Source of the DNA: Pseudoneobacillus rhizosphaerae
Lineage (GTDB): Bacteria; Bacillota; Bacilli; Bacillales; Cytobacillaceae
Direction of reading: 5' to 3'
DNA length: 64,000 bases
Assembly (NCBI RefSeq): GCF_917563885.1
Contig: NZ_CAKJTG010000008.1
Location: 124,001-188,000 of the forward strand
In this document: positions 1 to 6,684 of the stretch, piece by piece
How positions within the stretch are numbered: position 1 is the first letter of the stretch
Layout: the number at the start of each line of letters is the position of its first letter
The notes under the pieces: model-generated
What the model was told of the DNA's origin: nothing
The model's input: only the letters and a program-made list of their open reading frames with translations
Database searches by the model: none
Program-made: the position numbers and the translations under genes

Positions 1-65
1 TTTATATTCGTGCTGGAGATCAATTAACAATAGCACCAAAAAACTTGAATGTGAGTGTTGATTAA
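1..65 (+). CDS. C-terminal end of a phage tail protein (partial)
   Basis: An open frame entering from the left edge (codons from base 3) runs to a TAA at 63-65 that overlaps the ATG of the next tail gene. The last 20 residues include YIRAGDQLTIAPKNL, reminiscent of the C-terminus of Siphovirus distal-tail (Dit-like) proteins, which normally sit directly upstream of the tail endopeptidase gene. The overlap supports a shared tail operon. Only the tail end is visible, so the Dit assignment is inferred from position and a short stretch of sequence. Confidence 0.5.
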   Translation, partial: YIRAGDQLTIAPKNLNVSVD

Positions 66-1627
66 TGCAAATAAATATTTCTTCATCCACAAAAGTAGGT
101 GTTAATCCAACCATACATTCTTCTATTGTGCAAAATGAAGTCGTACAAAATAATATCGTACAGAATCAAGTCGTTTTAAATAAATCAGCTATGCTCATCG
201 TAACTGATTTGTTTGGAAATACAGAAGCATTAACGGATGTCCAAAATGTTGAAATATATGAAGAAGTGAACGGTGACTTTTCGTTATCGTTCACTTGTTT
301 ATTAACTGAGAAAAACGCCCATTCATATCCATTGGTTCAAGAAGAATCGATTGTCGAATTAGATGGCCATGAGTTTAGAATCAAGAAAATGGTTGAGGTA
401 AACAATCGAAAGCAGATTATTGCGCAGCATCTCTTTTTCGAAACGATTGATAATCAGATCTACGAAATAAGTGGAGGAACCTTATCACTGGATGCAGCTG
501 CAACATTTGCTTTGAATGGATCTGGATGGACATTTGAAAATGGAGATGTCATAGAATCAAAGTTAATTCCTAACTTCGGCGAAGGAAATACTGTTTCTTT
601 GGTAAATCAAATTTGTTCTGAATTTCTTTGTGAAAGAAAAATTCAACCAGGTAGACATTTAAGGTTTGAAAAGGAAGTCGGCGAAGACAACGATCAGCAG
701 TTTCGCTATAAACATAACATCAAAACTTTGAAGCGAACTGTTGATACAACTAATTTTGCAACAGTAATAAAAGGTTATGGGGCCGATGGGTTAGTTGTCG
801 AGTACCGATCGCCCAATATTGCTATTTACGGTGAAAGACATGGCGAACCAATAAGGGATGAACGCTTTACAATTCCTGAAAACTTGCTTGAGAAATGCAA
901 AAAAGAGATACAAGATGAACCAGAAGTTTCGATTGAGGTGGAGTTATCTCAGTTAGGTTTCGAGGCACAATTAGGCGATAAAATTTGGCTAATCTACGAG
1001 CCTCTTAATCTCGAATTTCAAACTCGCATAATGTCTGTTAAGTCATGGCCGTTTATAAAAAAAAGTCCGGTTGTAGAGTTATCTAATCGAAAACAAACAT
1101 TTATAGATTCATTAACTCAGACCAAAATCGAAGTGAAAGAGAACAAAAAAGAGAATCGTTCAAAGTTCGAACAAACAAACAAGAGTATCACTTTGGCAGT
1201 TGAACGCATTGGTGAAGCTGAAGCGCAAATAGTTATTCAAGCTGATCAAATTACTTCGAAGGTAGAAAAAAATGGAGTAATATCTGCCATTAACCAAACC
1301 GCTGAAGAAATATCAATTGATGCGTCTAAAGTGAATCTAAATGGGTATGTTACTATCACCAACCTACAAACACCTGGTCAAACAATTATAGACGGCGGGA
1401 ATATCCTAACAGGGACAATGAGTGCCGATCGAATTAGAGGTGGAGTGTTAAAGTTAATTGCTGATGAGACTTCTGGAAATACGGCTAATATTTATGCAGA
1501 AAATGCATCATACGCTACAGGGAATTTAGTGTTTTCAGCAGGTAGATATACATTTGAATCTGGAGGTACAATCGACTTTCAAAATAATCCTGTGACTGGA
1601 ATAACAGTTGTAGCCTCATTCGGGTAG
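65..1627 (+). CDS. Phage tail protein, prophage endopeptidase-tail (Tal) type
   Basis: A 520-residue protein. The part from about residue 43 (MLIVTDLFGNTEAL) resembles the N-terminal domain of prophage tail/endopeptidase proteins, which form the baseplate hub of siphophages and contact the host cell. The C-terminal third (QITSKVEKNGVISAINQT, then SADRIRGGVLKL) is of the kind seen in Bacillus tail-tip proteins that carry fibre domains. Residues 1-42 are an unusual low-complexity leader with repeated VQN-type units. ATG 191 (Met43) would give a conventional start, but the ATG at 65 overlaps the upstream stop codon and is kept. It is followed closely by a second tail gene and then lysis genes, the usual late-operon order. 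No catalytic motif was assigned. Confidence 0.72.
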   Translation: MQINISSSTKVGVNPTIHSSIVQNEVVQNNIVQNQVVLNKSAMLIVTDLFGNTEALTDVQNVEIYEEVNGDFSLSFTCLLTEKNAHSYPLVQEESIVELDGHEFRIKKMVEVNNRKQIIAQHLFFETIDNQIYEISGGTLSLDAAATFALNGSGWTFENGDVIESKLIPNFGEGNTVSLVNQICSEFLCERKIQPGRHLRFEKEVGEDNDQQFRYKHNIKTLKRTVDTTNFATVIKGYGADGLVVEYRSPNIAIYGERHGEPIRDERFTIPENLLEKCKKEIQDEPEVSIEVELSQLGFEAQLGDKIWLIYEPLNLEFQTRIMSVKSWPFIKKSPVVELSNRKQTFIDSLTQTKIEVKENKKENRSKFEQTNKSITLAVERIGEAEAQIVIQADQITSKVEKNGVISAINQTAEEISIDASKVNLNGYVTITNLQTPGQTIIDGGNILTGTMSADRIRGGVLKLIADETSGNTANIYAENASYATGNLVFSAGRYTFESGGTIDFQNNPVTGITVVASFG

Positions 1628-1637
1628 GTGATTACTT

Positions 1638-2810
1638 ATGGCTATGAGATACGATAGTCGAACTTGTACTGTTTTTCAGAATTGGGAATGGGTAGTGACA
1701 GGCTATACTCCTGTAACCACAACTACTACAAGGAAAAGTGTTACCACTACGCAAAGATGGAAATATTATAAAGCGTTCGATACTTGGGCGAAAGACGGAT
1801 CGCTATCATACGAAGGTAGTAATTTCGTTGAAACTGTTGCTCCACCATATCCTGGAGGTGCATCTGCTGATGGTGCTACTATTACTACGAATGGTGAAGG
1901 TTATGCTGATGTTACTACAACATCTGGTGGTGATCCGATTAACGGTTGGGGTAGAAGCGGTGATCCTACTCACAATGCTAGTTCTAGTATAAGTTTTGAT
2001 GATGGGACATATGCAGGAACACTGTACTTAGATAGTGTCAGTGGTAGTCCGAGTTCACCTAGTTACAATGGGTCTTATATAGGTCAGACTGATTCAACTT
2101 CCACAAGCGGCTCTGCTTATTATTCAGGTGACGTTCCACTAAAAGATAGTGGTGGAGGTGGCACAGACCCTACTCCATCATTAGGTGTAACTGCCAAGAA
2201 TATTACAAATACATCAGTTCGTGCCACTATCGAAAACTTGATGTTCGAAGCTAATTACTATCATTTATTTGAAATGGAGTTATGGAGAGGGAATGAGGAA
2301 GAATATCTAATTACACAAAGTTGGATAGATTCTTCTAATCAACACTATACTTCATTTGATTTCAGTGGTTTAAATTCGGGTAGCACATACACATTAAAAG
2401 GGTTTGTTAAATCCACTTCTACAGGTGGACGAGTACATGCAGGAACTAAAGTCTTTACGACTACAGGGACAGCGGTAACTAGACCTACAAATTGGTCTTG
2501 GTCTACATTGATTTCAAGCAGCACTACCTATGATTTAGGTGGTGTTCTTCGTGCTGATGTTGTCTCAGCGACAGATTGGAATAATTTCACTAAGAGAATA
2601 AATGAATTTAGAAAATACAAGCTTGGAGAAGGAAAAGATTACCCTTTTACAAACGCAGTCTCAAAGACTAGTCTCACTAGTAATCACTATGAAGAAGCTC
2701 GACTTGCTATAAGTTCAATGACTAATGCTCCTGCATCAGTTTCTACAGGTGAGAAAGGGGTTAACGGAAAGATAATGGCATTAAGTAATGCTTTAAATCA
2801 AATTACATGA
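1638..2810 (+). CDS. Putative phage tail fibre/appendage protein with Fn3-like segment
   Basis: A 390-residue Ser/Thr/Gly-rich protein 10 bp after the tail endopeptidase-like gene, preceded by a GGTGAT ribosome-binding site. Residues 1-175 are Thr-, Tyr- and Gly-rich and end in a GGGGTDPTP linker. Residues about 180-275 look like a beta-sandwich of the fibronectin type III kind (alternating hydrophobics, ending in TKVFTTTG). The remainder (NWSWSTLIS, then TDWNNFTKRINEFRKYK) resembles C-terminal modules of tail appendage proteins of Bacillus prophages. Position and composition argue for a baseplate or fibre protein. No enzymatic motif is visible and I do not recognise a named homologue. Confidence 0.55.
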   Translation: MAMRYDSRTCTVFQNWEWVVTGYTPVTTTTTRKSVTTTQRWKYYKAFDTWAKDGSLSYEGSNFVETVAPPYPGGASADGATITTNGEGYADVTTTSGGDPINGWGRSGDPTHNASSSISFDDGTYAGTLYLDSVSGSPSSPSYNGSYIGQTDSTSTSGSAYYSGDVPLKDSGGGGTDPTPSLGVTAKNITNTSVRATIENLMFEANYYHLFEMELWRGNEEEYLITQSWIDSSNQHYTSFDFSGLNSGSTYTLKGFVKSTSTGGRVHAGTKVFTTTGTAVTRPTNWSWSTLISSSTTYDLGGVLRADVVSATDWNNFTKRINEFRKYKLGEGKDYPFTNAVSKTSLTSNHYEEARLAISSMTNAPASVSTGEKGVNGKIMALSNALNQIT

Positions 2811-2825
2811 TACGGAGGTATAACA

Positions 2826-3008
2826 ATGACAAAAATTCAAGTATCTTTACATGACGGTACAATTATTACAACTGAAGTAGAATCCTATAATGCAGAAGAA
2901 ATGGAAAGTAAGATGAATGATCCAAAGCTATTAGCAATTCGAGTTGGAAATGCTGTCATAAACAAGAACGTTATAAAGTTGATTGTACCTGTTATAGCAG
3001 CAGAATAA
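2826..3008 (+). CDS. Small phage late protein of unknown function
   Basis: A 60-residue protein with an excellent ribosome-binding site (GGAGG seven bases before the ATG). It sits between the tail fibre and holin genes, where Bacillus prophages usually carry one or two tiny XkdX-like genes. It has no transmembrane segment, and the C-terminus is mildly hydrophobic. I recognise no family. The coding call rests on the ribosome-binding site, tight spacing and operon position. Confidence 0.65.
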   Translation: MTKIQVSLHDGTIITTEVESYNAEEMESKMNDPKLLAIRVGNAVINKNVIKLIVPVIAAE

Positions 3009-3018
3009 TTTTAGTTTG

Positions 3019-3041
3019 GCCCCGAACCAATCGGGGCTAAT
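3019..3041 (+). terminator. Hairpin before the holin gene (attenuator or terminator)
   Basis: The inverted repeat GCCCCGA-ACCAA-TCGGGGC at 3019-3037 is followed by TAATTTTATT. It lies between the small late gene and the holin. It may be a partial terminator lowering transcription into the lysis genes. It also argues against starting the holin at the TTG at 3016. Confidence 0.5.
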
Positions 3042-3066
3042 TTTATTAGGAAGTTTGGTGAAATAT

Positions 3067-3477
3067 ATGGATAAATCTTTTCAGTTTTTAGTAGCAATAT
3101 TAGCAGGGGGTGTTCAATTCTTGTATGGCGATTGGACTATGTTGTTAACTATTCTCCTGGCATTAACCATTATCGATTTTATTAGCGGTTTATCTGCTGG
3201 GTACATCCAGGGAGAGCTCAAAAGTAAAGTAGGTATGATTGGGATCGCACGGAAAGTGTTTATCTTTATGATGGTTGCTGTTGCTCATTTAATTGACTTG
3301 CTATTAATTGAAAGTGGATTAGAATCCAAAGCACTAATCATGACGATGGTGATTGTTTTCTATGCCGTGAACGAAATCCTAAGTATTACTGAAAATGCTG
3401 GAAGAATTGGTTTACCGGTACCTGAGCAAATCAAGAATGCAATAGTGGTTTTGAAAGGGAAGGATGAACGGAAATGA
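3067..3477 (+). CDS. Phage holin
   Basis: About 136 residues, with three hydrophobic stretches: FLVAILAGGVQFLYG, MLLTILLALTIIDFISGL and VFIFMMVAVAHLIDLLLI. The hydrophobic order and the IIDFISG motif match the phage holin family found beside amidases in Bacillus prophages. Holins permeabilise the membrane at the end of the lytic cycle and release or activate the endolysin. The ATG at 3067 gives MDKSFQFLV, the usual start. A GTG at 3058 lies closer to the AGGAAG ribosome-binding site and is possible. The stop codon overlaps the start of the endolysin gene (ATGA), so the two are translationally coupled. Confidence 0.85.
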   Translation: MDKSFQFLVAILAGGVQFLYGDWTMLLTILLALTIIDFISGLSAGYIQGELKSKVGMIGIARKVFIFMMVAVAHLIDLLLIESGLESKALIMTMVIVFYAVNEILSITENAGRIGLPVPEQIKNAIVVLKGKDERK

Positions 3478-4166
3478 GTGACCTTTTAAAGATATCCTTA
3501 TCAGCTGGCCATGATTTCCACACACCAGGTAAACGTACTCCAGACGGTATGCCTGAATGGGTGTTTAATAGTGTAGTAGTAAAATATATGATGACTTTAC
3601 TAGCTGAGTATCAAGACGTAGCAGTGTTAAGACTGGATGATCCAACAGGTCAAAAAGACATTTCTCTCGCTGAACGCTCAGACCGTTCTGTTTCATGGGG
3701 AGCTCATGTTCATATCGATATACATGCTAATGCTTATGGTAGTGGGTGGAATGAGGCAAATGGTATTGAGACATTTGTCTATAAACACACTGAATTAGAA
3801 TCTAGTAAGTTAGCAAACGTTGTACAAGAAAACCTTATTAAATACACTGGCTTAAAAAGTCGTGGAGTTAAAGAAGGTAATTTTCATATGATTCGTGAAA
3901 CAAAAGCAAAGGCTAAGATTTTAGTTGAAGCTGGCTTTATGACAAATAAAAAAGAAGCTGCTTTGCTGAAATCAGATGAATACAGAAATACCGTAGCGAA
4001 AGCCATTGTGGATGCACTGGTAGCGATATACGGTTTGAAAAAGAAACAGGTAGGTAAACAATACCGGTTAAAGTCTGGTCCATTCCCAACTAAAGAGCAG
4101 GCAGAAAAAGTTGCTGCGGATATCCGTAAGAATCATAAGATTACCATCCACATTGTAGAAGAATAA
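3474..4166 (+). CDS. N-acetylmuramoyl-L-alanine amidase (endolysin) with SPOR domain
   Basis: A 230-residue Amidase_3-type cell-wall hydrolase, predicted to cut the MurNAc-L-Ala bond of peptidoglycan. Expected zinc ligands are visible: His13 (SLSAGHDFH), Glu28 and His84 (HIDIHANAYG). The catalytic Glu152 is in ILVEAGFMTN. Residues about 190-230 form a short SPOR-like domain (YRLKSGPFPTKEQAEKVA) that would bind the wall. No signal peptide is present, as expected for a holin-dependent lysin. Its ATG overlaps the holin stop. The gene ends at a strong bidirectional terminator and looks intact. Confidence 0.9.
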   Translation: MSDLLKISLSAGHDFHTPGKRTPDGMPEWVFNSVVVKYMMTLLAEYQDVAVLRLDDPTGQKDISLAERSDRSVSWGAHVHIDIHANAYGSGWNEANGIETFVYKHTELESSKLANVVQENLIKYTGLKSRGVKEGNFHMIRETKAKAKILVEAGFMTNKKEAALLKSDEYRNTVAKAIVDALVAIYGLKKKQVGKQYRLKSGPFPTKEQAEKVAADIRKNHKITIHIVEE

Positions 4167-4170
4167 GAAA

Positions 4171-4200
4171 AAGCCCTTCCGGTTGGAGGGGCTTATTGCT
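4171..4200. terminator. Bidirectional terminator between endolysin and lipoprotein genes
   Basis: A 10-bp stem (4171-4180 with 4185-4194, loop GGTT) is flanked by A-rich sequence on the left and T-rich sequence on the right. It sits at the convergent ends of the rightward lysis genes and the leftward lipoprotein gene, so it can serve both strands. Confidence 0.8.
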
Positions 4201-4633
4201 TTTCAATTACCGTTGAATCAATTTTAAGGAAACCTAGATCATCTTTTCCTGCATAAGTACCGAAAATCTTTACTGTATCTCCATCTTGGTAATTTTCTGA
4301 TTTTAGAATATCTGTTATTGTAAACATTCCGTAACCATTATTTTCTTTTGTTGTAAGCGTGAATGTTTTAAAGATACCATCTTCTTTAATAATACTAACT
4401 TCACCGGTTGTAAATACTTTTTTACCAATCTCAGCCTGATCACTATTTAATTCCACAAAGTCAGCTTGAACAGATTCAGTTTTTAATTTTTCATTCAATT
4501 CCTCTTGCGAAGGTTCTGATATGCTTTCCTCAATATTTTTCTTATTAGTGTATTCTTCGGTTAATTTTTTTTCTTCCGAACAACCCGTCATTAAAACTAA
4601 AGATGTAAATAAAAGTAATATTAATTTTTTCAC
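4193..4633 (-). CDS. Prophage-encoded lipoprotein with OB-fold-like domain
   Basis: A 146-residue protein with a lipoprotein signal peptide. There is a Lys-Lys start, a hydrophobic core LILLLFTSLVLMTG and a lipobox cysteine at residue 18 (LMTGC), so it should be anchored on the outer face of the membrane. The mature part begins with a charged Glu/Lys-rich linker. Residues about 60-146 form a beta-rich domain (VFTTGEVSIIKEDG, GYGMFTITDIL, DGDTVKIFGTYAGKDDLGF) that resembles OB-fold (tRNA_anti-like) domains of small secreted Bacillus proteins. A leftward lipoprotein beside the lysis genes could be a lysogenic-conversion or superinfection-exclusion factor. That function is a guess from position only. 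Confidence 0.75.
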   Translation of the reverse strand: MKKLILLLFTSLVLMTGCSEEKKLTEEYTNKKNIEESISEPSQEELNEKLKTESVQADFVELNSDQAEIGKKVFTTGEVSIIKEDGIFKTFTLTTKENNGYGMFTITDILKSENYQDGDTVKIFGTYAGKDDLGFLKIDSTVIEKQ

Positions 4634-4659
4634 TTCATTTCCTCCTTAATAAATAGACA

Positions 4660-4899
4660 TCACCATTTAAGAGGGGCTTCATCTATTTCCTTAACTTCAA
4701 AAGTTATATTCTTATCTCCATCCACAATAACCTTCTCAATAATTGAATCTTTACCGTAATATCCTGTTTCCCTTCTGATTCGCATGATCCACTCATAAGC
4801 TACCTTCGGAATTTCAGTTGCATCCCTAACTTGCCATTCACCACGTTTTAGTGATTTGGTTCCATTTACAATCATGTATACATCAATCGATGCTCTCAT
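4660..4899 (-). CDS. Hypothetical protein in lysogeny-type block
   Basis: A 79-residue soluble protein that I do not recognise. The start chosen is the ATG at 4899, which has a strong ribosome-binding site (GGAGGAAAACA directly before it). A longer frame to 4926 lacks one. The start overlaps the end of the regulator gene by 17 bp, so the pair is probably translationally coupled. The sequence is mixed alpha/beta, with two central Arg-rich helices (YEWIMRIRRETGYYG) and a charged C-terminus. Its partner is the Cro/CI-like regulator, so a regulatory or accessory role is possible but unproven. Confidence 0.65.
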   Translation of the reverse strand: MRASIDVYMIVNGTKSLKRGEWQVRDATEIPKVAYEWIMRIRRETGYYGKDSIIEKVIVDGDKNITFEVKEIDEAPLKW

Positions 4900-5098
4900 T
4901 GTTTTCCTCCACCCATATTTCTTCAACGTTTTTATTCAAAGCTTTTGCAATTCGCAAAGCAACAGGTAAAGTAGGAAGTCGTTTTCCTTTTTTTATTTGG
5001 CTAATTGTTGCCATGCTTACCTCAATTTCATCAGCTAACCATTTCTGTGACCTGTCTTGCTCTAACAATATGTAAGACAACTTGCAATGTAGAACCAT
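4883..5098 (-). CDS. Cro/CI-family (XRE) transcriptional regulator
   Basis: A 71-residue protein consisting almost entirely of an HTH_3 domain, with the helix-turn-helix in SQKWLADEIEVSMATISQIK and the following helix LPVALRIAKALN. It should bind operator DNA as a dimer. The start is the ATG at 5098, which has GGAGAG eight bases upstream. The GTG at 5107 is too close to that site. It is transcribed leftward, divergent from the conjugation-like cassette. The intergenic region holds an inverted repeat and three direct repeats that are good operator candidates. Small regulators of this type often control prophage or plasmid modules. Confidence 0.85.
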   Translation of the reverse strand: MVLHCKLSYILLEQDRSQKWLADEIEVSMATISQIKKGKRLPTLPVALRIAKALNKNVEEIWVEENNESID

Positions 5099-5123
5099 TA
5101 TTTTCACTCTCCGTTAAAAAATT

Positions 5124-5147
5124 AACTAAAAGAAAAATATTTTAGTT
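5124..5147. promoter_or_regulatory. Inverted repeat, candidate operator of the XRE regulator
   Basis: AACTAAAA (5124-5131) and TTTTAGTT (5140-5147) form an 8-bp palindrome with an 8-bp spacer. It lies just upstream of the leftward regulator start, where an autoregulatory operator would be expected. Confidence 0.5.
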
Positions 5148-5187
5148 GGACATACATTATTATAGGCATTCGTGTATATGATGTATT

Positions 5188-5247
5188 AACCAGTTAGTAA
5201 TTACTTCTTTACCAGTTAAGAAAAATCCTTCTAACACTAACCAGTTA
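5188..5247. repeat. Three ACCAGTTA direct repeats in divergent promoter region
   Basis: Copies of (A/T)ACCAGTTA occur at 5188-5196, 5210-5218 and 5239-5247, with start-to-start spacing of 22 and 29 bp. They lie between the leftward regulator and the rightward ribbon-helix-helix candidate. Such spacing suits operator sites for either small DNA-binding protein. Plasmid-type iterons are the alternative. Confidence 0.6.
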
Positions 5248-5276
5248 CTAACTAAATATTAATGGGGGTGTAAAAC

Positions 5277-5522
5277 TTGGCTAAGAAAATCATCAACAAG
5301 TCAGTCAGCTTTAATGTGGTAGATCCATTCCAGGAGCAGTTAAGGAAGCATACTGAGCAATACACAAATTTCTCAGCATATATTAAGCAATTAATTCAGC
5401 GCGATATGGAAAATGGCATAAAAAAAGCGCCAATTCCAATGGTTAATAACCAAGGGAACATGGCGCATGTAGTTAAAACTCCTAATGGCGGTATTAAAAT
5501 TGATTGTAGAAAATTAGGTTAG
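5277..5522 (+). CDS. Putative ribbon-helix-helix DNA-binding protein
   Basis: An 81-residue protein starting at TTG 5277, six bases after GGGGGTG. The N-terminal half (NKSVSFNVVDPFQEQLRKH, then FSAYIKQLIQRDME) has the strand-helix-helix pattern of Arc/CopG-type plasmid regulators, with the strand predicted to enter the major groove. The C-terminal tail is Gly/Asn-rich. As first gene of the cassette, next to three direct repeats, it plausibly binds them as an autoregulator or relaxosome-type accessory. No relaxase was recognised in the window. Confidence 0.6.
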   Translation: MAKKIINKSVSFNVVDPFQEQLRKHTEQYTNFSAYIKQLIQRDMENGIKKAPIPMVNNQGNMAHVVKTPNGGIKIDCRKLG

Positions 5523-5630
5523 ACGGTGGCTAGGTAGCCGACGCGCCTTTACGTCAGCTTATGCCATTCATTTTTAAAAAATGCCTGTCTATGTGGTTAT
5601 TAACCAAAATATTTTTTGGAGGAATGTCGA

Positions 5631-6029
5631 ATGAAAGAGCAAAGAATGTCGATTAAAGAGTTTCTAAACGGTAGGGAGCCTGAGACTTTTGCTACTAAGG
5701 TAAAACGTCATCTTGATAAGTACGGAATTGTTTACAAAGTTGTGGGTACTACAGTTATCATTCTGGTTGCTGGAAGTGGGTTTGATTATGCTTTCGCTTC
5801 TAGTGGCATTGAGGCAGGAGCAGAGAAATTATATGCCAAATTACTAAGTGTAGGGAAATGGATCATCATTTTTAAAGGTGGCTTCGATACCATCAAGAAC
5901 ATGGCAAACGGTGACTTTGATTCAGCTAAAAAAGGTTTTGTTGGTTATCTATTAGTCTACTTACTATTGTTTGGATTACCGTGGGCAATGGATGAAATCG
6001 ATATAATATTTAAAGAATTAACTGCTTAG
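5631..6029 (+). CDS. Small membrane protein, VirB2/TrbC-like by topology
   Basis: A 132-residue protein. The start is the ATG at 5631, eight bases after GGAGG. Residues about 1-30 are charged and cytoplasmic. There follow hydrophobic segments VVGTTVIILVAGSGF, the amphipathic KWIIIFKGGFDTIK, and GYLLVYLLLFGLPWAM. This size and layout recall the pilin-like VirB2/TrbC channel subunits of Gram-positive conjugation systems. The downstream M23 peptidase and VirD4/HerA-like ATPase support that reading. I cannot confirm homology by eye, so the name rests on context and topology. Confidence 0.55.
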   Translation: MKEQRMSIKEFLNGREPETFATKVKRHLDKYGIVYKVVGTTVIILVAGSGFDYAFASSGIEAGAEKLYAKLLSVGKWIIIFKGGFDTIKNMANGDFDSAKKGFVGYLLVYLLLFGLPWAMDEIDIIFKELTA

Positions 6030-6040
6030 GAGGTTTAATT

Positions 6041-6682
6041 ATGAAATTTCGATTAAGTGGAGAGTACGGTGAATTATCACCAGTTAGGAATTGGGAGCCT
6101 CACTCAGGTATTGATTTAGCTATTCCTGAAAATAGCACTCTTAGATCAATAGGTGAAGGTGTCATTGATAAAGTATTTACCGGCGAAGGTCCAATAGGAA
6201 AAGGATTATCGATTCAGTTTCCAGATGGAAGCCGAGCAATATACGGTCACATGAATGAAGTAAAAGCTAAAGTTGGAGAACAAGTAAATTTTGGTGAGGT
6301 GATTGGATTAAGCGGCAATACAGGTAATTCCACAGGAGCACATTTGCATTTTGGTCTTAAGTCTCCAGAAGGTCAGTTTACGGATCCAACACCACTTGCA
6401 GAACAATTAGCGAACATTAGTGGTAACGATGTACATCAAGGTATGATTTCTAAGCTAATGGGATGGGGTGGAGAAACTTTAAGAGAAAAAACGGCTGATA
6501 TGGCCACAGAAATTGCACTGGGAATCGGAGATGCACTTAAAGATTTACTACTTGGTACAACATTGGTAGGAGCTGCAGTATTAATTATCTTAAAAGTGGC
6601 CGGGTGGAAAGATGGTGGCCGATGGGCAGGAGTGTTAATTGTGGCTAACGTACTATTAAAGTATTTATTCGGAGGGGTTTAA
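6041..6682 (+). CDS. M23-family peptidase with C-terminal membrane anchor
   Basis: A 213-residue protein. Residues about 15-125 are a LytM/M23 metallopeptidase domain with the ligands in place: HSGIDLA (His22, Asp26), YGHM and HLHFG. Such domains cut peptide cross-bridges of peptidoglycan. Two hydrophobic helices follow (DLLLGTTLVGAAVLIIL and GVLIVANVLLKYLFGG). The peptidase is therefore a membrane-tethered wall-remodelling enzyme rather than a released endolysin. Enzymes of this sort open the wall for conjugation channels. It lies between the small membrane protein and the ATPase with gaps of 11 and 2 bp. Confidence 0.8.
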   Translation: MKFRLSGEYGELSPVRNWEPHSGIDLAIPENSTLRSIGEGVIDKVFTGEGPIGKGLSIQFPDGSRAIYGHMNEVKAKVGEQVNFGEVIGLSGNTGNSTGAHLHFGLKSPEGQFTDPTPLAEQLANISGNDVHQGMISKLMGWGGETLREKTADMATEIALGIGDALKDLLLGTTLVGAAVLIILKVAGWKDGGRWAGVLIVANVLLKYLFGGV

Positions 6683-6684
6683 TA

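Noticed and set aside
1738-1992. An 84-codon open frame inside the tail fibre gene in another phase
   Set aside because: Leu/Met/Val-rich translation caused by the repetitive Thr/Gly-coding sequence; no ribosome-binding site, and fully inside a better gene.
3016-3057. TTG at 3016 as start of the holin
   Set aside because: It would put the GCCCCGA hairpin inside the gene and add residues not typical of the family; no ribosome-binding site.
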